64,000 bases of DNA, taken from Kalaharituber pfeilii. Its lineage: Eukaryota > Ascomycota > Pezizomycetes > Pezizales > Pezizaceae. Under the pieces are notes generated by a model. It ran no database searches. It was not told the origin of the DNA and saw only the letters and a list, made by a program, of their open reading frames with translations. The stretch covers positions 1,364,001-1,428,000 of the forward strand of contig WHUZ01000004.1 of the NCBI GenBank assembly GCA_015179045.1. The letters are read 5' to 3'. Of the stretch, positions 11,169-21,290 are shown one piece after another. Made by a program: the position numbers and the translations under genes. Every line of letters starts with the position of its first letter. Within the stretch, counting starts at the first letter, position 1.

Positions 11169-11182
11169 CCGGGCTCATAACC
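11169..11182 (-). other. copia-1 primer-binding site for initiator Met tRNA (half-tRNA type)
   Basis: The plus strand here reads CCGGGCTCATAACC, the anticodon arm (anticodon CAT) of a fungal initiator methionine tRNA. It abuts the 5' LTR. The primer would thus be the 5' half of the tRNA ending just past the anticodon loop, as established for Drosophila copia, rather than the tRNA 3' CCA end. The same site is present in copia-2. Confidence 0.75.
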
Positions 11183-11499
11183 TGTGAAAAGGAGTACAGA
11201 GGAATAGGCTCAGAGATGTGTGTATTCAATTCTAATGATCAATCAAGAACGGGGCTTCCAGAGCCCATATATATACAAAAACTCTATAACACGAAGTTGC
11301 ATACAAAACCAGTGAACAGAACAGCTAAGTATTTGGACTGCCTAATATGGAATACTCAGTCCGGAGTGTTTGGGCCATCGCGGATGTTCGGAGTGCTTAG
11401 GCCATCGCGGATGTTCGGATGTTTTACACACTCGGACTGTTTCGCTCGGACTGTTTCGCTCGGACTGTTTCGCGTGTGTTCGGCTCATGGTTTCTAACA
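11183..11499 (-). repeat. copia-1 5' LTR
   Basis: 317 bp, matching 6076-6392 without a difference that I can see. It should drive transcription of gag-pol leftward. The internal 14-mer and 28-mer repeats lie upstream of the TATATATA box in transcription order, as expected of promoter-proximal enhancer repeats. Confidence 0.93.
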
Positions 11500-11504
11500 G
11501 GTAT

Positions 11505-12356
11505 ACGGATGGGAGCCGCTCAGAGGCTGGAGTAGGGGCAGCAGCAGTTAGAGTCCGCAGGCCGACACTGGGAGCATATGGGGGTGTGAGTGAGCAAGAG
11601 TCAAACAGGTATGAGGCATACAGGGTAGCATTGCCGGACACATATGACAACGATGTAGCTGAGCTAGCTGCGGTTCTTGAGGCATGCCGGGTGGCGCTCT
11701 TGCGAGCTGATAGGGGCCTCGGAAAAGGAAAGATGTATATCCTGACAGACTCACAATATGTGGTACGGACAGCGTTGGACGGACAGTGCAAAGCACGCTC
11801 AAGATTGGAGCACGAACTCCTCAGGATGAACAGCAAGCTGGCGGATAAAGGCATAGAAGGATATATAATCTGGGTTCCGGCACATCTGGGGATTGCTGGG
11901 AACGAGAGAGCGGACAAAGAGGCCAAGAGGGCAGTAGCAGAACCGGGGTGGAGGATGCAGGGGGTCCCCGGCCAACTTACGGTCGCAGAAGTTAGGGCAC
12001 GAGATGGAGCGGAGTTTGCGAAGGACTTGGGGGCAAAGGCGTGGGGTCTAGGGCTGCGGCACTGGACCAACAAGGGAGTGAGAGCGTTCATGGAGATATC
12101 TCGCAAGAGGGTAGCGTGCCCTCTCTGTGGGAAAGACAAGCCGGCAATGAGAGATCATATCATGCGGAAATGCCGGAAGCTCAAGAGGGAGAGGCTAGAG
12201 GAAGGCCTCTATGGGACACGCAGGAATGGGCGGGTGGTACCCACAGATTTTGATATCTGGTTCGGGAAAGAGGAGTGGTCCAGGACGCAGAATTTCTGCA
12301 TGAGGGTAGCAGAGCGGATTCGGCCTGCCAACTTTGGGAAGCGGGGCCAAGGGTAG
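11505..12356 (+). pseudogene. LINE ORF2, 3' part: RNase H and terminal zinc motif
   Basis: This continues ORF2 after the copia insertion. The insertion splits the first RNase H motif between the Tyr just left of it and the TDGS just right of it. The further acidic residues are visible in AELAAVLEA and LTDSQYVV, followed by HLGIAGNERADKEA. A Cys/His cluster (CPLCGK...H...C) near the C-terminus is usual for fungal LINEs. The domain degrades the RNA strand of the RNA/DNA hybrid. The stop TAG is at 12354-12356. No internal stop is seen, so ORF2 appears to have been intact until the copia hit. Confidence 0.87.
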
Positions 12357-12528
12357 GAGGGTGGAAGGAGGCGATGGGAGGATTGCTGGGGGAATTCATT
12401 TTTTCTTTGCTTTTGTTTTTGCTTTTCTTTCCTAGAGGGGGCAACCCCGTTTCCTATGTAAAGTCTTATACTGCGTATAGTCCCGGAAAATGTGCGATAG
12501 CCAGGCACCGTCGGGGACATTAAATAAT

Positions 12529-12540
12529 AACAAGCTAGAT
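12529..12540 (+). repeat. LINE target-site duplication, right copy
   Basis: AACAAGCTAGAT directly after the LINE 3' end, matching 514-525 base for base. The next three bases outward (AAC against AAT) agree in two of three. Confidence 0.88.
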
Positions 12541-12571
12541 CGTATCCCGATATAAAACAGTAGAGCAGGAA

Positions 12572-12915
12572 AAATACCTGGAGCACAACTGGTAATAATT
12601 ATACTATGAATAATTATGTATGTAGCTATGAACATAATATTCTTAACCGATAGAAATCTAGAAGCGCAGCAATTAAATTGATTACATCGTCTTCATTATG
12701 GTCTAGTAAGTAGGGTGACTTACAGCTGGCAGCAGCACAGTATTCTTCTATTATATGCATTCTACTGCGATATTACGCATATGATAACCGGAATATTGGG
12801 CAACGCCGTATAAGCGAAAAAAGCTTATTACAGATTACTGCGCGACCCCTGCATGCGCAAAGGATTGGCAAAACATACGCTTACCCAATTTAGAAATAGG
12901 GCTCGTGGTGGGCTG
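12572..12915 (+). repeat. dispersed repeat R1, copy 1
   Basis: This stretch, from AGAGCAGGAAAAATAC to GGGCTCGTGGTGGGCTG, is repeated in the same orientation at about 22918-23276 with few changes. It is noncoding in both copies. In copy 2 about 330 more bases follow before homology resumes at TTTCATGTGGAACCAGG, so one copy has lost or gained that segment. Confidence 0.75.
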
Positions 12916-13993
12916 CAGTTCTCTTGAGAGAGGAGTCTTGTTCGTATTAGTGTTTCATGTGGAACCAGGATATTTTCGTCCAATCGGCTTGCAGTTGTGA
13001 GCTGCAGCCTGTTGCCATACCCCTCACATGCATCCCTGCACTTACCCGTCCCTTCCCCCCTGCAACAACACCCTTGTCCCCAATCGGGAAAAGATGGGAC
13101 TATCATAGGTGCCTGATGAGTAAAAGAAGGTGATAACGATTACGCAAATTGGAATATGAACGCCCCTCAAGTAACGACATGCGCCATGCCGTCTTTCTAA
13201 GTATACTTGCAATTGCAACACATTCATATCACAATTTCCTAATTGGCTTCCATTACCTAGGTGCAGCCGTTGAAAGTTAAATAATCGTATAGATGGCATT
13301 CCCTAGCCAGTGAAGTTGTACTTGCGAGTGCATACATACAAATGTTGCATGTTTCTAGTGCCATCATCAGATCACAGGGCTGCACTCCGTACTACTAATA
13401 GTGACTGCAAATTGGATGATCATCATTGCCGTCGTTAATAAACATTTCGACATATGGAGAAAAGAGAAAGAAAACAGGAAGAGCACAAAAGACAAAAACA
13501 AAAATAATAAGAAGAAGGAGGACATTGTGTAACATGACTCCGGAGCGGACTAGTAGACCTAAATCAATACAGAAAGAGTAGTTGTGAAAAAGAAAATGTC
13601 AATTTCCCAAATAATTTCCCCCTCCCCCGCCGTACCCACACCCCCTATCATGCCCCATCGCACGACATGAACCTAACTAATACCGATAGACTCAAACATA
13701 ATATCCGATATCAATGCGAGCTTAAACTATACCCCAAGATATCTGTACCACTTGCAATACAAAATGCTGATCCCAAGAACAAATACTAAAAAAAAATAAA
13801 ATACTGCAAAGCAATACAAGAGCAAAAGGAACTCATGAAATAGTAAAGTGACTTCCGCAGTTCCTTCTAGTCCTTGACGATGGCGCCAATTATCTGTAAT
13901 CAATCTCAGGATCATGTAGGACTCTGTGCGAAAGTCCTCCTTAACATCCGGAGTCGTATATTGCCCCTTCGCTTCATGCTTCAGTGTTCCCTG

Positions 13994-14701
13994 TTACTTC
14001 GACTGGGATTTACGCTGGCGGAGGAAATAATGCAGCTTCTGATACGAAGTTTTCAGTTTGGTTTTCAGTTTGGTCTTCCTGGTGTCACCGGTAGTCCCTC
14101 TCGGAATGCTTCCTCGCATCAAAACTTGAATTTTGGTATCCTGTGAATTCGTTTCGGATGGAAGCTCCACCGGTGGCATTGTATTTCCACAACCTTGTGT
14201 ACTCTCGACTCCCATCAGTTCAGCAGGTTCTTGCTGACTCACCATATCTCTGTTGACACTCTCATTTGGTGACCTCAAAGCAGCATTTGTCAATGGGATG
14301 TGGCCTGGTGCATCCTGGTGGCCTCTAGGGTTTTGTGGTGCAGGCATTTCATGGAAGACATGGGGTGCCAAATACGCATGGTTACCATGCATTCGGAGTA
14401 CAGGTGGGAGTGGTGGACAGTTGGTGCGGGGGTTCTGACTTCTGTTGCCGTGAACTCCAGAAAGGATTTCTGGCTCTGGAGCAGCATGGGTAGGAGTATT
14501 GGGTTGTGGGTCGAGTTCTTCTGCACCCACAGATGCATTGAGGACTTCATTACCCATTTCCGGTAGTGTTGGTGTCAGGCGCTGCTGGCGTTCATTCATG
14601 TCCTGAGCTATTCTGTGTAAGCACAGAAGGACTAGAACCATGCCGATGGAAAAATCTCGAGCGATACTGATGTACATGTCTGGATCATCATTGGAGTTCA
14701 T
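13994..14701 (-). CDS. recurrent unknown family, copy 1 (235 aa)
   Basis: I do not recognise this protein. It opens with an acidic stretch, MNSNDDPDMYIS, then a hydrophobic helix at about residues 17-31 (SIGMVLVLLCLHRIA) that could be a signal anchor or amphipathic helix. A long Pro/Asn/His-rich, probably disordered middle carries the conserved HVFHEMPA (about residues 114-121). A conserved acidic block follows (VELPSETNSQDT), then a basic C-terminus rich in Lys/Arg with a WY/SY-x-KLH motif. It is about 95% identical to copy 3 at 29453, in inverted orientation. The ATG is shared by all copies and lies about 130 bases after a TATA box. It may be a host orphan family or cargo of a non-autonomous mobile unit. 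Confidence 0.7.
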   Translation of the reverse strand: MNSNDDPDMYISIARDFSIGMVLVLLCLHRIAQDMNERQQRLTPTLPEMGNEVLNASVGAEELDPQPNTPTHAAPEPEILSGVHGNRSQNPRTNCPPLPPVLRMHGNHAYLAPHVFHEMPAPQNPRGHQDAPGHIPLTNAALRSPNESVNRDMVSQQEPAELMGVESTQGCGNTMPPVELPSETNSQDTKIQVLMRGSIPRGTTGDTRKTKLKTKLKTSYQKLHYFLRQRKSQSK

Positions 14702-14827
14702 TTAGATGGAGATGAAGGTTGTGAGCAAAGGTTGAAGAGGATTAATGAGAACTTTGAGTAAATATTTGCATGAGCTTCTTCACCGTTGAAAGTGGCACTG
14801 GAGCGCATTTCGAGGGAATGGCATAGT

Positions 14828-14838
14828 GGTTTTATAAG
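14828..14838 (-). promoter_or_regulatory. TATA box of family copy 1
   Basis: CTTATAAAACC on the minus strand, about 130 bases before the ATG at 14701. The same TTATAAAA in the same place precedes copies 3 and 5. Confidence 0.55.
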
Positions 14839-15061
14839 AGACAAGATCAGAGTTGTGTCTAGACTTTGTAAAAGTCGATGGATGATTGAATATCCCACCT
14901 GGAGCCGACCACAATCGTGCAGATGTGCAAGGATGTATGGGCAGGTTGCACTGGCTCCAATCAACCCTGTCACTTTCAGCCAACGAAATCATTCCTTCGA
15001 CCAGAAATCGACCCACTTGGCTCATCGCGCTAACCTTTCATAGCTAGAGTATATATTCACG

Positions 15062-15530
15062 CATCGTTACGGTTACCGAAATCAAGCCCAAAGTTGTAAG
15101 CGACATCATTAAACTTGGTCTGATACCAAGACCCTAAAATAACAACCACATATTATTTGCGCATACGTACGGTAACTTATAAATTCAAAAAAATATGTAT
15201 TAGATATTTCTATGGTGTCTGATAGGTTTCCTTTTTTCCTTTTGGATATTTTCATGGTCATTGATCAGATTTCTTTTTCCTGTGTCTCAAACTGATATTT
15301 CCATGACCGCTGATCAGATTTCCAGATTTCCTTTTTTGTTTTTTCTTGGCGGGGGCGGAGCAATTAGCATTGCGGCCCTGCCTATTATTTACATAACAAA
15401 CGTCTGCCACAGCTCTTCTTATTATTTGCTGGCCGTTCCATCACAACCAAAAGATAAAAATCCTCCAATGCCCAGATTCTCAAATATCTGTGCACATCAC
15501 GCGCCAGTACCACTACGTCAAAGGTAAGTA
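15062..15530. other. noncoding upstream block shared with 28.3-28.7 kb
   Basis: Contains TTTTTCC-rich runs around GATCAGATTT repeats and no gene. It matches the region upstream of copy 3 in inverse orientation. Confidence 0.5.
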
Positions 15531-15540
15531 CCTTGCACTA

Positions 15541-15613
15541 GCTTGTAAAATATGTATTCGGACATAGCGCATAATGTGCATTAGTGCCCCTGTCCGAATA
15601 CATATTTTACGGC
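15541..15613. mobile_element. 73-bp TA-flanked miniature inverted-repeat element
   Basis: Flanked by TA at 15539-15540 and 15614-15615. Terminal inverted repeats pair GTAAAATATGTATTCGGACA with its reverse complement at the right end. The interior carries GCGCATAATGTGCAT, the same motif as in the long termini of the elements at 25770 and 38183. The related copies at about 27.3 and 28.2 kb lack it, so this is a genuine insertion. Confidence 0.7.
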
Positions 15614-15615
15614 TA

Positions 15616-16306
15616 GTACACTTTTATTGCATGCAAAACCACCTCTCGCTCACATTATTACATTTTAGCACTTCGTATTGCCGCTTGAATCAAATAAAAT
15701 CGCTTTCGTCGTTGTCGCTTGATTTGAAAGCTCAGTAGACTTAAGCAAATAACTAATTAAAGAGCTTTTTCCAACTCATCATTTATATGAGTGGAGATAT
15801 TTGGCGTAGGCACGAGAACAGTGTAAGACGTGTAATTCAGTACTTAAGTGCGGTGAAGTATTTAATTTTTTGGTGTTGAGGTTAGATATGCAAATTGCAC
15901 GATATGCAGTTTTAATTCTACGTTGCCTAACCTCTTTTGCTCGTTAGTTTGTAAATCTGTGAATTTGCGCCTGAGGGAACTTATCTAATGCGAGTGCGGA
16001 GTATTAAACCAAGACTGCTTGTGGGAGGGCTTTCATACTCCCAGCCAACCATTACACTAGTCTTGCACGTGTAAGACAATGAAAGATCGGCAGGGCATTG
16101 CTCGTGACTACGATACTTACTAGTATGCTGATTGCAGTAAGGTAGCCCGCACGTCACAGAGTAGTCAGCAACGGCACGAGCACACGTTAAAGACGTTTCC
16201 TGCAAAATCGTCCATTGTCAGACCTTTGAATCGAGTGCAGAATTATCAAGTTGAAACTATCATATACTAGTACAGACCTGCTGGCTTGCTGGCCCAGAGC
16301 TGTTCC
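15616..16306. other. repeat-unit noncoding DNA
   Basis: No gene seen. Matches about 27.9-28.25 kb and 25.4-25.65 kb in inverse orientation. Confidence 0.5.
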
Positions 16307-16319
16307 GATCGTTGCCTTT

Positions 16320-16380
16320 CGCCATAGCCTCAAACGCGGCACGCGAGTAATGATATTAAAAAAAAAAAAAAAAAAAAAAA
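16320..16380 (+). mobile_element. 61-bp LINE-tail micro-insertion, type B
   Basis: A 38-base core, CGCCATAGCC...GAGTAATGATATT, followed by poly(A). It is flanked by a 13-bp duplication GATCGTTGCYTTT (one mismatch) at 16307-16319 and 16381-16393. The inverted paralogue near 25.38-25.41 kb has the uninterrupted site. The core is the 3' end of the B-type LINE seen at 53.7 kb. Confidence 0.85.
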
Positions 16381-16393
16381 GATCGTTGCTTTT

Positions 16394-17580
16394 CTTGTTT
16401 GCAATCTTACCTGGCTAAAAATCGCGAACTAAATATATATGAAGGTTCTCGAGATATACCAACTTACTGGAAACATGGTTTGCAAATTCATGCGATCGCC
16501 GACACTATTCGACCGATTTGCAAAGCTTATTCTTTGCATATTGCAGAGTTCCGTTGTTTTGGTCCACATTCTAAACATTAAATTTGCGCCGCCACCCCCG
16601 CATGTTCCAGTCTCGCTCCCCGCAACCCTTGTCCACGATCATATTTAGAAAGTCGGCAATAGGCGGGCGATCTCAGAAATTGGAAAGGACTTCTGTCCAT
16701 CCCTGCTCCACAGTAAGGTAGGTGCGCTGTACCGCATCACCACACGCCTCCCGCCAATTCGTTATGCACCAGCTACTAGGGTTCCTGTAGCTATGCCATG
16801 CTTGCCATTGGAACTGAACATGGCGTAAGGAAGAGAGTAAAAAAATGGGAGAAGAACGACAAGACAAGAAAGGAAAAGAGTAAAAAAGGAAAGAGCGCGT
16901 AACAAGACTCTGTAGCGGAAATGGCATCAGACGTATATAGACTGTAATCTACTAAGAGAAGCAGTCGTGGGAAAATTACCAAACGTCGTTCAAACCGCAG
17001 GGTACCTATCGTGTCGTACATATATAGTATTCGCATCATTGGAGTCTATTCCAACGGCGCTGTTGAATCCCACATCAAACTATAGCCAAAGCTGACAGTC
17101 ATTGATACTGAACCCGCCTATTACCCACAATGTCTAGACTAATACAAGATCATGCCATTAACAAATATGGGAACAGCTGACGAATTTCTTCCCCGCATGG
17201 CCAGTCTCTTTCAGATATTCTTCCTAGTCTCATGCCAAGACCGGCTGGCTCCAGACGCCGAAGGGTTCCGATGAACCCAAAAGTAAATGAGAGTATCCTA
17301 ACGAGACTACCAGTTGACGTCAATACATACCCATATAAAATTCTGCAAAACAAAAAGGAGCGCAAAGTGGAATTAAATTACAGAGGTGAAAAATGACTTC
17401 TGAATCTTTCCGTGGTACCAGCCCTTGTCGACAGCAACCAATTATCCATAACCGAGTTCTCGGTGTTGTGTACATATCTAGATATACGAATACTCCAGCA
17501 CACTGACTATTGTAGTACCAAATATGTTCCTATTCTCCCAATGGCTTCCAGAATTTATGCTGTCGTGAAGATATTGTGCA
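16394..17580. other. 3' flank of decayed family copy, noncoding
   Basis: Holds the purine-rich complement of the C/T tract found downstream of every family gene (about 16800-16900) and the TTTTGCAGAATTTTA-like motif at about 17343 in reverse. No intact gene. Confidence 0.5.
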
Positions 17581-17589
17581 GCATGCAAT

Positions 17590-17995
17590 ATCATGCTGTG
17601 CATTTGGGCTTCTGATAATCGTTTGTAGTGGTGCGTCCAGAAATACTTCATGATGTCAATTTTGAGGTTCAAGACTGTCCACATTCGTTTCATTTGGTAG
17701 TTCTATAGTCGCAACAATCTCACAAGCGTGTATTCCCACAGGCGATCAGTTCAACGGCACGTGATGGAGATTCATGAGCAGCTCCTGGAAGACATAGAGT
17801 GTCATTTCATTGTGAGCACGCTGTGTTTAGAAGACTGTTTGGAGCCGTGAACATCAGTTAGGAGTTCCAATTTGTGGTCTCATCATCTTCGGAGAGTATT
17901 TCAGGTACAAGAGTGGCCTGGTTGCGTGTGTTGAAGGGTTTCACTTAGTGTGCGATGGCAGTTTGTGCGCAGCTCATGGAAGATGTGGGGTGCCA
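17590..17995 (-). pseudogene. recurrent unknown family, decayed copy
   Basis: In reverse complement, the stretch resembling TTCCATGAGCTGC, then GAAATACTCTCC-like sequence and ACGCTTGTGAGA...GAACTACCAAATGAAACGAATG, follows the order of conserved blocks in the intact genes. Stops and frameshifts are frequent and no long frame survives. It pairs with the equally decayed copy at about 24.04-24.42 kb, so decay preceded the inverted duplication or went on in both. Confidence 0.5.
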
Positions 17996-18605
17996 GGCCT
18001 GTATAAGTACCTTGAGTTTGGAAGAGATAAAGAGTCGGCCACTAGTACATCAAGGTAGCGCCAAGACAATCTGCGTGGATGCAAGGGGAACGCAGCAGTG
18101 CGTACCCGCCTATCAGAGCGGGAGATCGCTGCGGCTGTGTGCCTGGTCCTGTGCACTCAGGTGCATACTTAATGACGGCTGTTCCAAGACAACCTCCTTG
18201 CCCCGCACTCTGTGGATGCTAAAAATTCCCATTAACCCAAATACTGATTCCCATTCGTGAATTTCTCCCACCTTCTTACAACCAAGATGGTGCAGGGATG
18301 CAAGTGAGGGGTATGGCAACAGGCTGCAGCTCACAACTGCAAGCCAATTGGACGAAAATATCCTGGTTCCACATGAAACACTAATCGCAAGGTTACTCAG
18401 AGCCTGAATTTGGCATATCATAGCTAGCCAGTTTGACTGCACTCCATCCATACATTACGTAGAGCGAGGAGATCACAGTCCCAACCACTTCTGGAATATA
18501 CTGTACCTCCGTACTAGTGGATGGGGTTTGCTAGATGATTAGCGCAACGCATACTTCCTAACTAATGGTAATGCGTACTTCAGTATCTGCACATGAGTAC
18601 TTGGA

Positions 18606-19837
18606 GGTAGGGGTAAGTCTTCAGAAGCGCATACAATGTGACAGGGATAGTAGCTAGGATATAGTTCACACGCTTCCCATCGCTACATGATTAAACGTTT
18701 GTTTTCAACCAACTCGCACAACTCCATTTCCCAGTCACAGCCTCGAATCCCGCTGAAGCCTTATACAATAGTGAAATGAGAATCCAAGCTCGGCACACAA
18801 TATTTCGATCATGAAATTCACAATCGAGAAACTACAGTACTTGGGTTGAGCGCGTCTGGATTATTACTTTACGTGATGAATGCGCAAACGAAGTGGAAAA
18901 GCTTCAAGAGTGGGATAAAATGATAATAGCAAGACTCTTGTCATTAGTTAGAAGTGTGCCACATTGACTTTGCTGTTATGGTAGTCAGATGGAATTATGC
19001 ATTATTTTATTGACTTGTATGCAATTAAAAAATACGTGTGTTGTATTTTTGTGTGTAAATCCCATACAAAAGTTCAGAAGACTTTTCGACAAAAAGTCAT
19101 ACTACTTCACTTTTGACCCCCTGTCAGGTGGCGCACCCTATGCTTGCATAGCGCTTCTGGGTACTTTCCCCTACCCCCTAGTACTTGAGAAACAAACAAA
19201 TGAGTTACTGACTAAGCAACAATTACTAGTAGAGCCTAATCTGGTTGGCACAGCCGAGCCTCAAGAGTTGGTGTAACGACCATCTTCGCCCCGCCTGAGG
19301 GATATGAATTAATATATTCTGACTGCTGATATTAGCGGTGGTCCTCAATTATCTACGGTATGATATGATAAGGTATTCTAACCCTACCTCATCGGAGGAT
19401 TCTGAATTTGGCATTGCGCTAAGCCGCTCATATTGTACTCTAACCTCATCCAAGGATTTTGAATTTGACTGCGACTGGCATTGTGCTAAGCCGCTCATTT
19501 ACTAGCTCGCGCTGCAACTGCCAATACATTAATATTATTGGTACATGGTGTGAAGGGCGTACACTTCGTATTGCGCTAAACCCCTAATAGGTTAGACCGC
19601 GCGTAGGTAGACCAGTGGGTCGTTGTTCCAAATATTCCCATCAGTCCTCCCCCATCGCTTGTCCCGAAAACTCAGACAAAATGTTCTCTCTTATGAAGCT
19701 ACCACTCCATTCTCTCGGAATGCAAGAGTGCAGTACCACCGAGAAGTACGAAGGCGCTCATACCAGCACTCTCTTCAAGTTCCTCTCAATCTTATTCAAC
19801 CTTTCCTTGCCACCCTAACTCGTACACCAGCAACTAA
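18606..19837. other. spacer of the inverted repeat, left half; no gene seen
   Basis: The region between the arms carries no recognisable gene before family copy 2. Two near-repeated segments around 19385-19490 share CTAACCTCATC...GGATT(T/C)TGAATTTG, a short tandem duplication. Confidence 0.45.
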
Positions 19838-20542
19838 ATGAACGCCAACGACGATCCAGATATGTACATCGGTGTTGCTCGAGATTTTTCCATTGGCATG
19901 GTGCTAGTCCTTTTATGCTTGCACAGCATTGCGCAGAACATGAATGGACGCCAGCAGCGCCCGAACCCTACACCAGCCTCTGCTCCGGAAATGGGTCATG
20001 AAGTCCACAATGCACCTGCCGGTGCAGAAGAACTCGACCCACAACCTAATATTCCTAACCATGGTACTCCGGAACCGGAAATACGCTCCGGCAATCATGA
20101 TAACACAAGGCGAAACCCCCACACCAACCTTTCACTGCTTCAACCTCTACTTCAAGCACATGGTGGTCATGCTGAAGTGGCACCCCATATCTTCCATGAG
20201 ATGCCAGCATTACCAAACCCTACAATCCATCACCACACACCGGGCCAACCCCCCTTTGCATATGGTACTATTTTGGAGACAGCAAATCAGAGCATGAATA
20301 GGGATATTGCGAGTGAGCAGGGCCCTGTTGAAGTGACAGGAGTCAGGAGTATACAAGCTTGTGGAAATGCAACACTGCTAGTGGAACTACCACCTGAAAC
20401 GAATTCGGATGATACTGAACTCCAACTTTTGGCACCAGGAACCATTCCCAGAGGGACGGGTAGCAATATGTGGAAGACCAAAAGGAAAGTTTGGTATCAA
20501 AAGGTGCAGAATTTTGTCCTCCGGCGTAAATCCAGGAAGTAA
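19838..20542 (+). CDS. recurrent unknown family, copy 2 (234 aa)
   Basis: Intact frame from MNANDDPDMYIG to a basic end (RRKSRK). The N-terminal helix SIGMVLVLLCLHSIA, HIFHEMPA, the QACGNA Cys motif, VELPPETNSDDTELQLL and WYQKVQN are all retained. The middle differs much more from copies 1 and 3 than they do from each other, so this is an older paralogue whose frame has been kept open. That argues for selection on the protein. The TATA position reads TTATGAAG, so its promoter may be weakened. It lies in the spacer of the giant inverted repeat. Confidence 0.7.
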   Translation: MNANDDPDMYIGVARDFSIGMVLVLLCLHSIAQNMNGRQQRPNPTPASAPEMGHEVHNAPAGAEELDPQPNIPNHGTPEPEIRSGNHDNTRRNPHTNLSLLQPLLQAHGGHAEVAPHIFHEMPALPNPTIHHHTPGQPPFAYGTILETANQSMNRDIASEQGPVEVTGVRSIQACGNATLLVELPPETNSDDTELQLLAPGTIPRGTGSNMWKTKRKVWYQKVQNFVLRRKSRK

Positions 20543-20697
20543 TAGGGAACATCGGAGCATGAGACGCACTATACCATTCCAGATTTAAAAGAGGTCTTTC
20601 GAGGGAGTCCTACAAAATCTTGAGGTTGATTACAGAAGAAAGAATTGATGCCATCAGCAAGGACCGGAAAAGCTTCGGAAGTCACTATACTGTCATA

Positions 20698-20745
20698 CTG
20701 TAGTTCACGGGAAAGTGGGGTGTCCGGGAAAGTGGTGAACTACAG
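20698..20745. mobile_element. 48-bp TA-flanked miniature inverted-repeat element
   Basis: CTGTAGTTCAC at the left pairs with GTGAACTACAG at the right. TA dinucleotides flank it at 20696-20697 and 20746-20747. The matching positions downstream of copies 3 and 4 (about 30322 and 35684) have no insertion. Confidence 0.65.
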
Positions 20746-21290
20746 TATATGTTACTTTTACTCTTTTTTTAATTTGCAGAATTTTATTTTTATTTTGTTT
20801 ATGTATTGCGGTCAGGACTTTGTATAGCCAGTGGGGCAGATATAGTTTGAGCTTACATTGGTTTCGGACATTGGGTTTGGGTTTTCAGTATTAATTTCGA
20901 TTCATCCATTTCAATGATTGTCTGCTTTCATGATAGTTTCATTTCGGACTGGAAAATACATACAGTGGCGATTGGTTCCAGCAATGCGAATATGTGCGAT
21001 ATGATGGGACGCGACAGATACGGCATGGTTGGGCCGTTATTTGCTAAATTGTCATTTTCTTTTGCTATGACAGACATTAATATGTTTGCTACTTCGACTC
21101 CCATTTTTCCTGTTTCCTTTTTTCCTTTTTTCTTTTATTTCTCTTTTATTTCACATATACTACTTTTTTGTCTTTTGTGCTCTTTCATATCGTTCATGTC
21201 TATCTCTCTTTCCCTCTTTAGAATTTTTCTCCGTAGCCAATTCAACATATTCTTTGGCAAGCCGCCCTGGTCAGGATAATTGATAGAGAC
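20746..21290. other. 3' flank of family copy 2 with pyrimidine tract
   Basis: Contains TTTGCAGAATTTTATTTT at about 20776-20793 and a long C/T-rich tract at about 21090-21225. Both are shared in order and spacing with the other family units. No second gene is seen. Confidence 0.5.

Larger units (their letters stand above)
6076..11499 (-). mobile_element. intact Ty1/copia retrotransposon (copia-1), nested in the LINE
   Basis: A complete 5424-bp element lies on the minus strand. It has 317-bp LTRs that look identical, ends TG...CA, a 5-bp target duplication GGTAT at 6071-6075 and 11500-11504, a primer-binding site next to the 5' LTR, a polypurine tract next to the 3' LTR, and one uninterrupted gag-pol frame. 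Identical LTRs mean a very recent insertion, because both are copied from one template at integration. The intact frame makes it potentially autonomous. It lies antisense to the LINE. Confidence 0.95.
526..12528 (+). mobile_element. full-length LINE (Tad1-like non-LTR retrotransposon), split by a copia insertion
   Basis: The element is bounded by a perfect 12-bp target duplication, AACAAGCTAGAT, at 514-525 and 12529-12540. Without the nested copia element and its 5-bp duplication, it is about 6574 bp. It carries a 180-base leader, ORF1 (nucleic-acid-binding, zinc knuckles), ORF2 (endonuclease, reverse transcriptase, RNase H, terminal zinc motif) and a short 3' UTR. The 3' UTR contains a GGGG-GCAA-CCCC hairpin (about 12436-12448) and ends in CATTAAAT without a poly(A) run. 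The domain order with RNase H resembles the Tad1 clade of fungal LINEs; the clade name is from family knowledge, not a tree. The intact ends and long ORFs suggest a fairly young copy, now inactivated by the copia insertion and probably by an ORF1 frameshift. Confidence 0.9.
12953..18605. repeat. left arm of a giant imperfect inverted repeat
   Basis: Blocks in this arm recur in reverse-complement order in 23385-31140. 13.03-15.45 kb pairs with about 28.3-31.1 kb, 15.6-15.95 with 27.9-28.25 kb (and again 26.95-27.33), 16.0-16.25 with 25.4-25.65, 16.4-17.1 with 24.75-25.37, 17.4-18.0 with 24.0-24.65, and 18.15-18.6 with 23.39-23.95. The arm holds one intact family gene and one decayed one. Arm-specific insertions are the 73-bp element at 15541 and the tail insertion at 16320. 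Confidence 0.75.

Noticed and set aside
11150..11497. Plus-strand frame across the copia LTR, and the apparent extension of ORF2 to 6390
   Set aside because: Both are accidental readings of the same LTR, which is noncoding and belongs to the minus-strand element.
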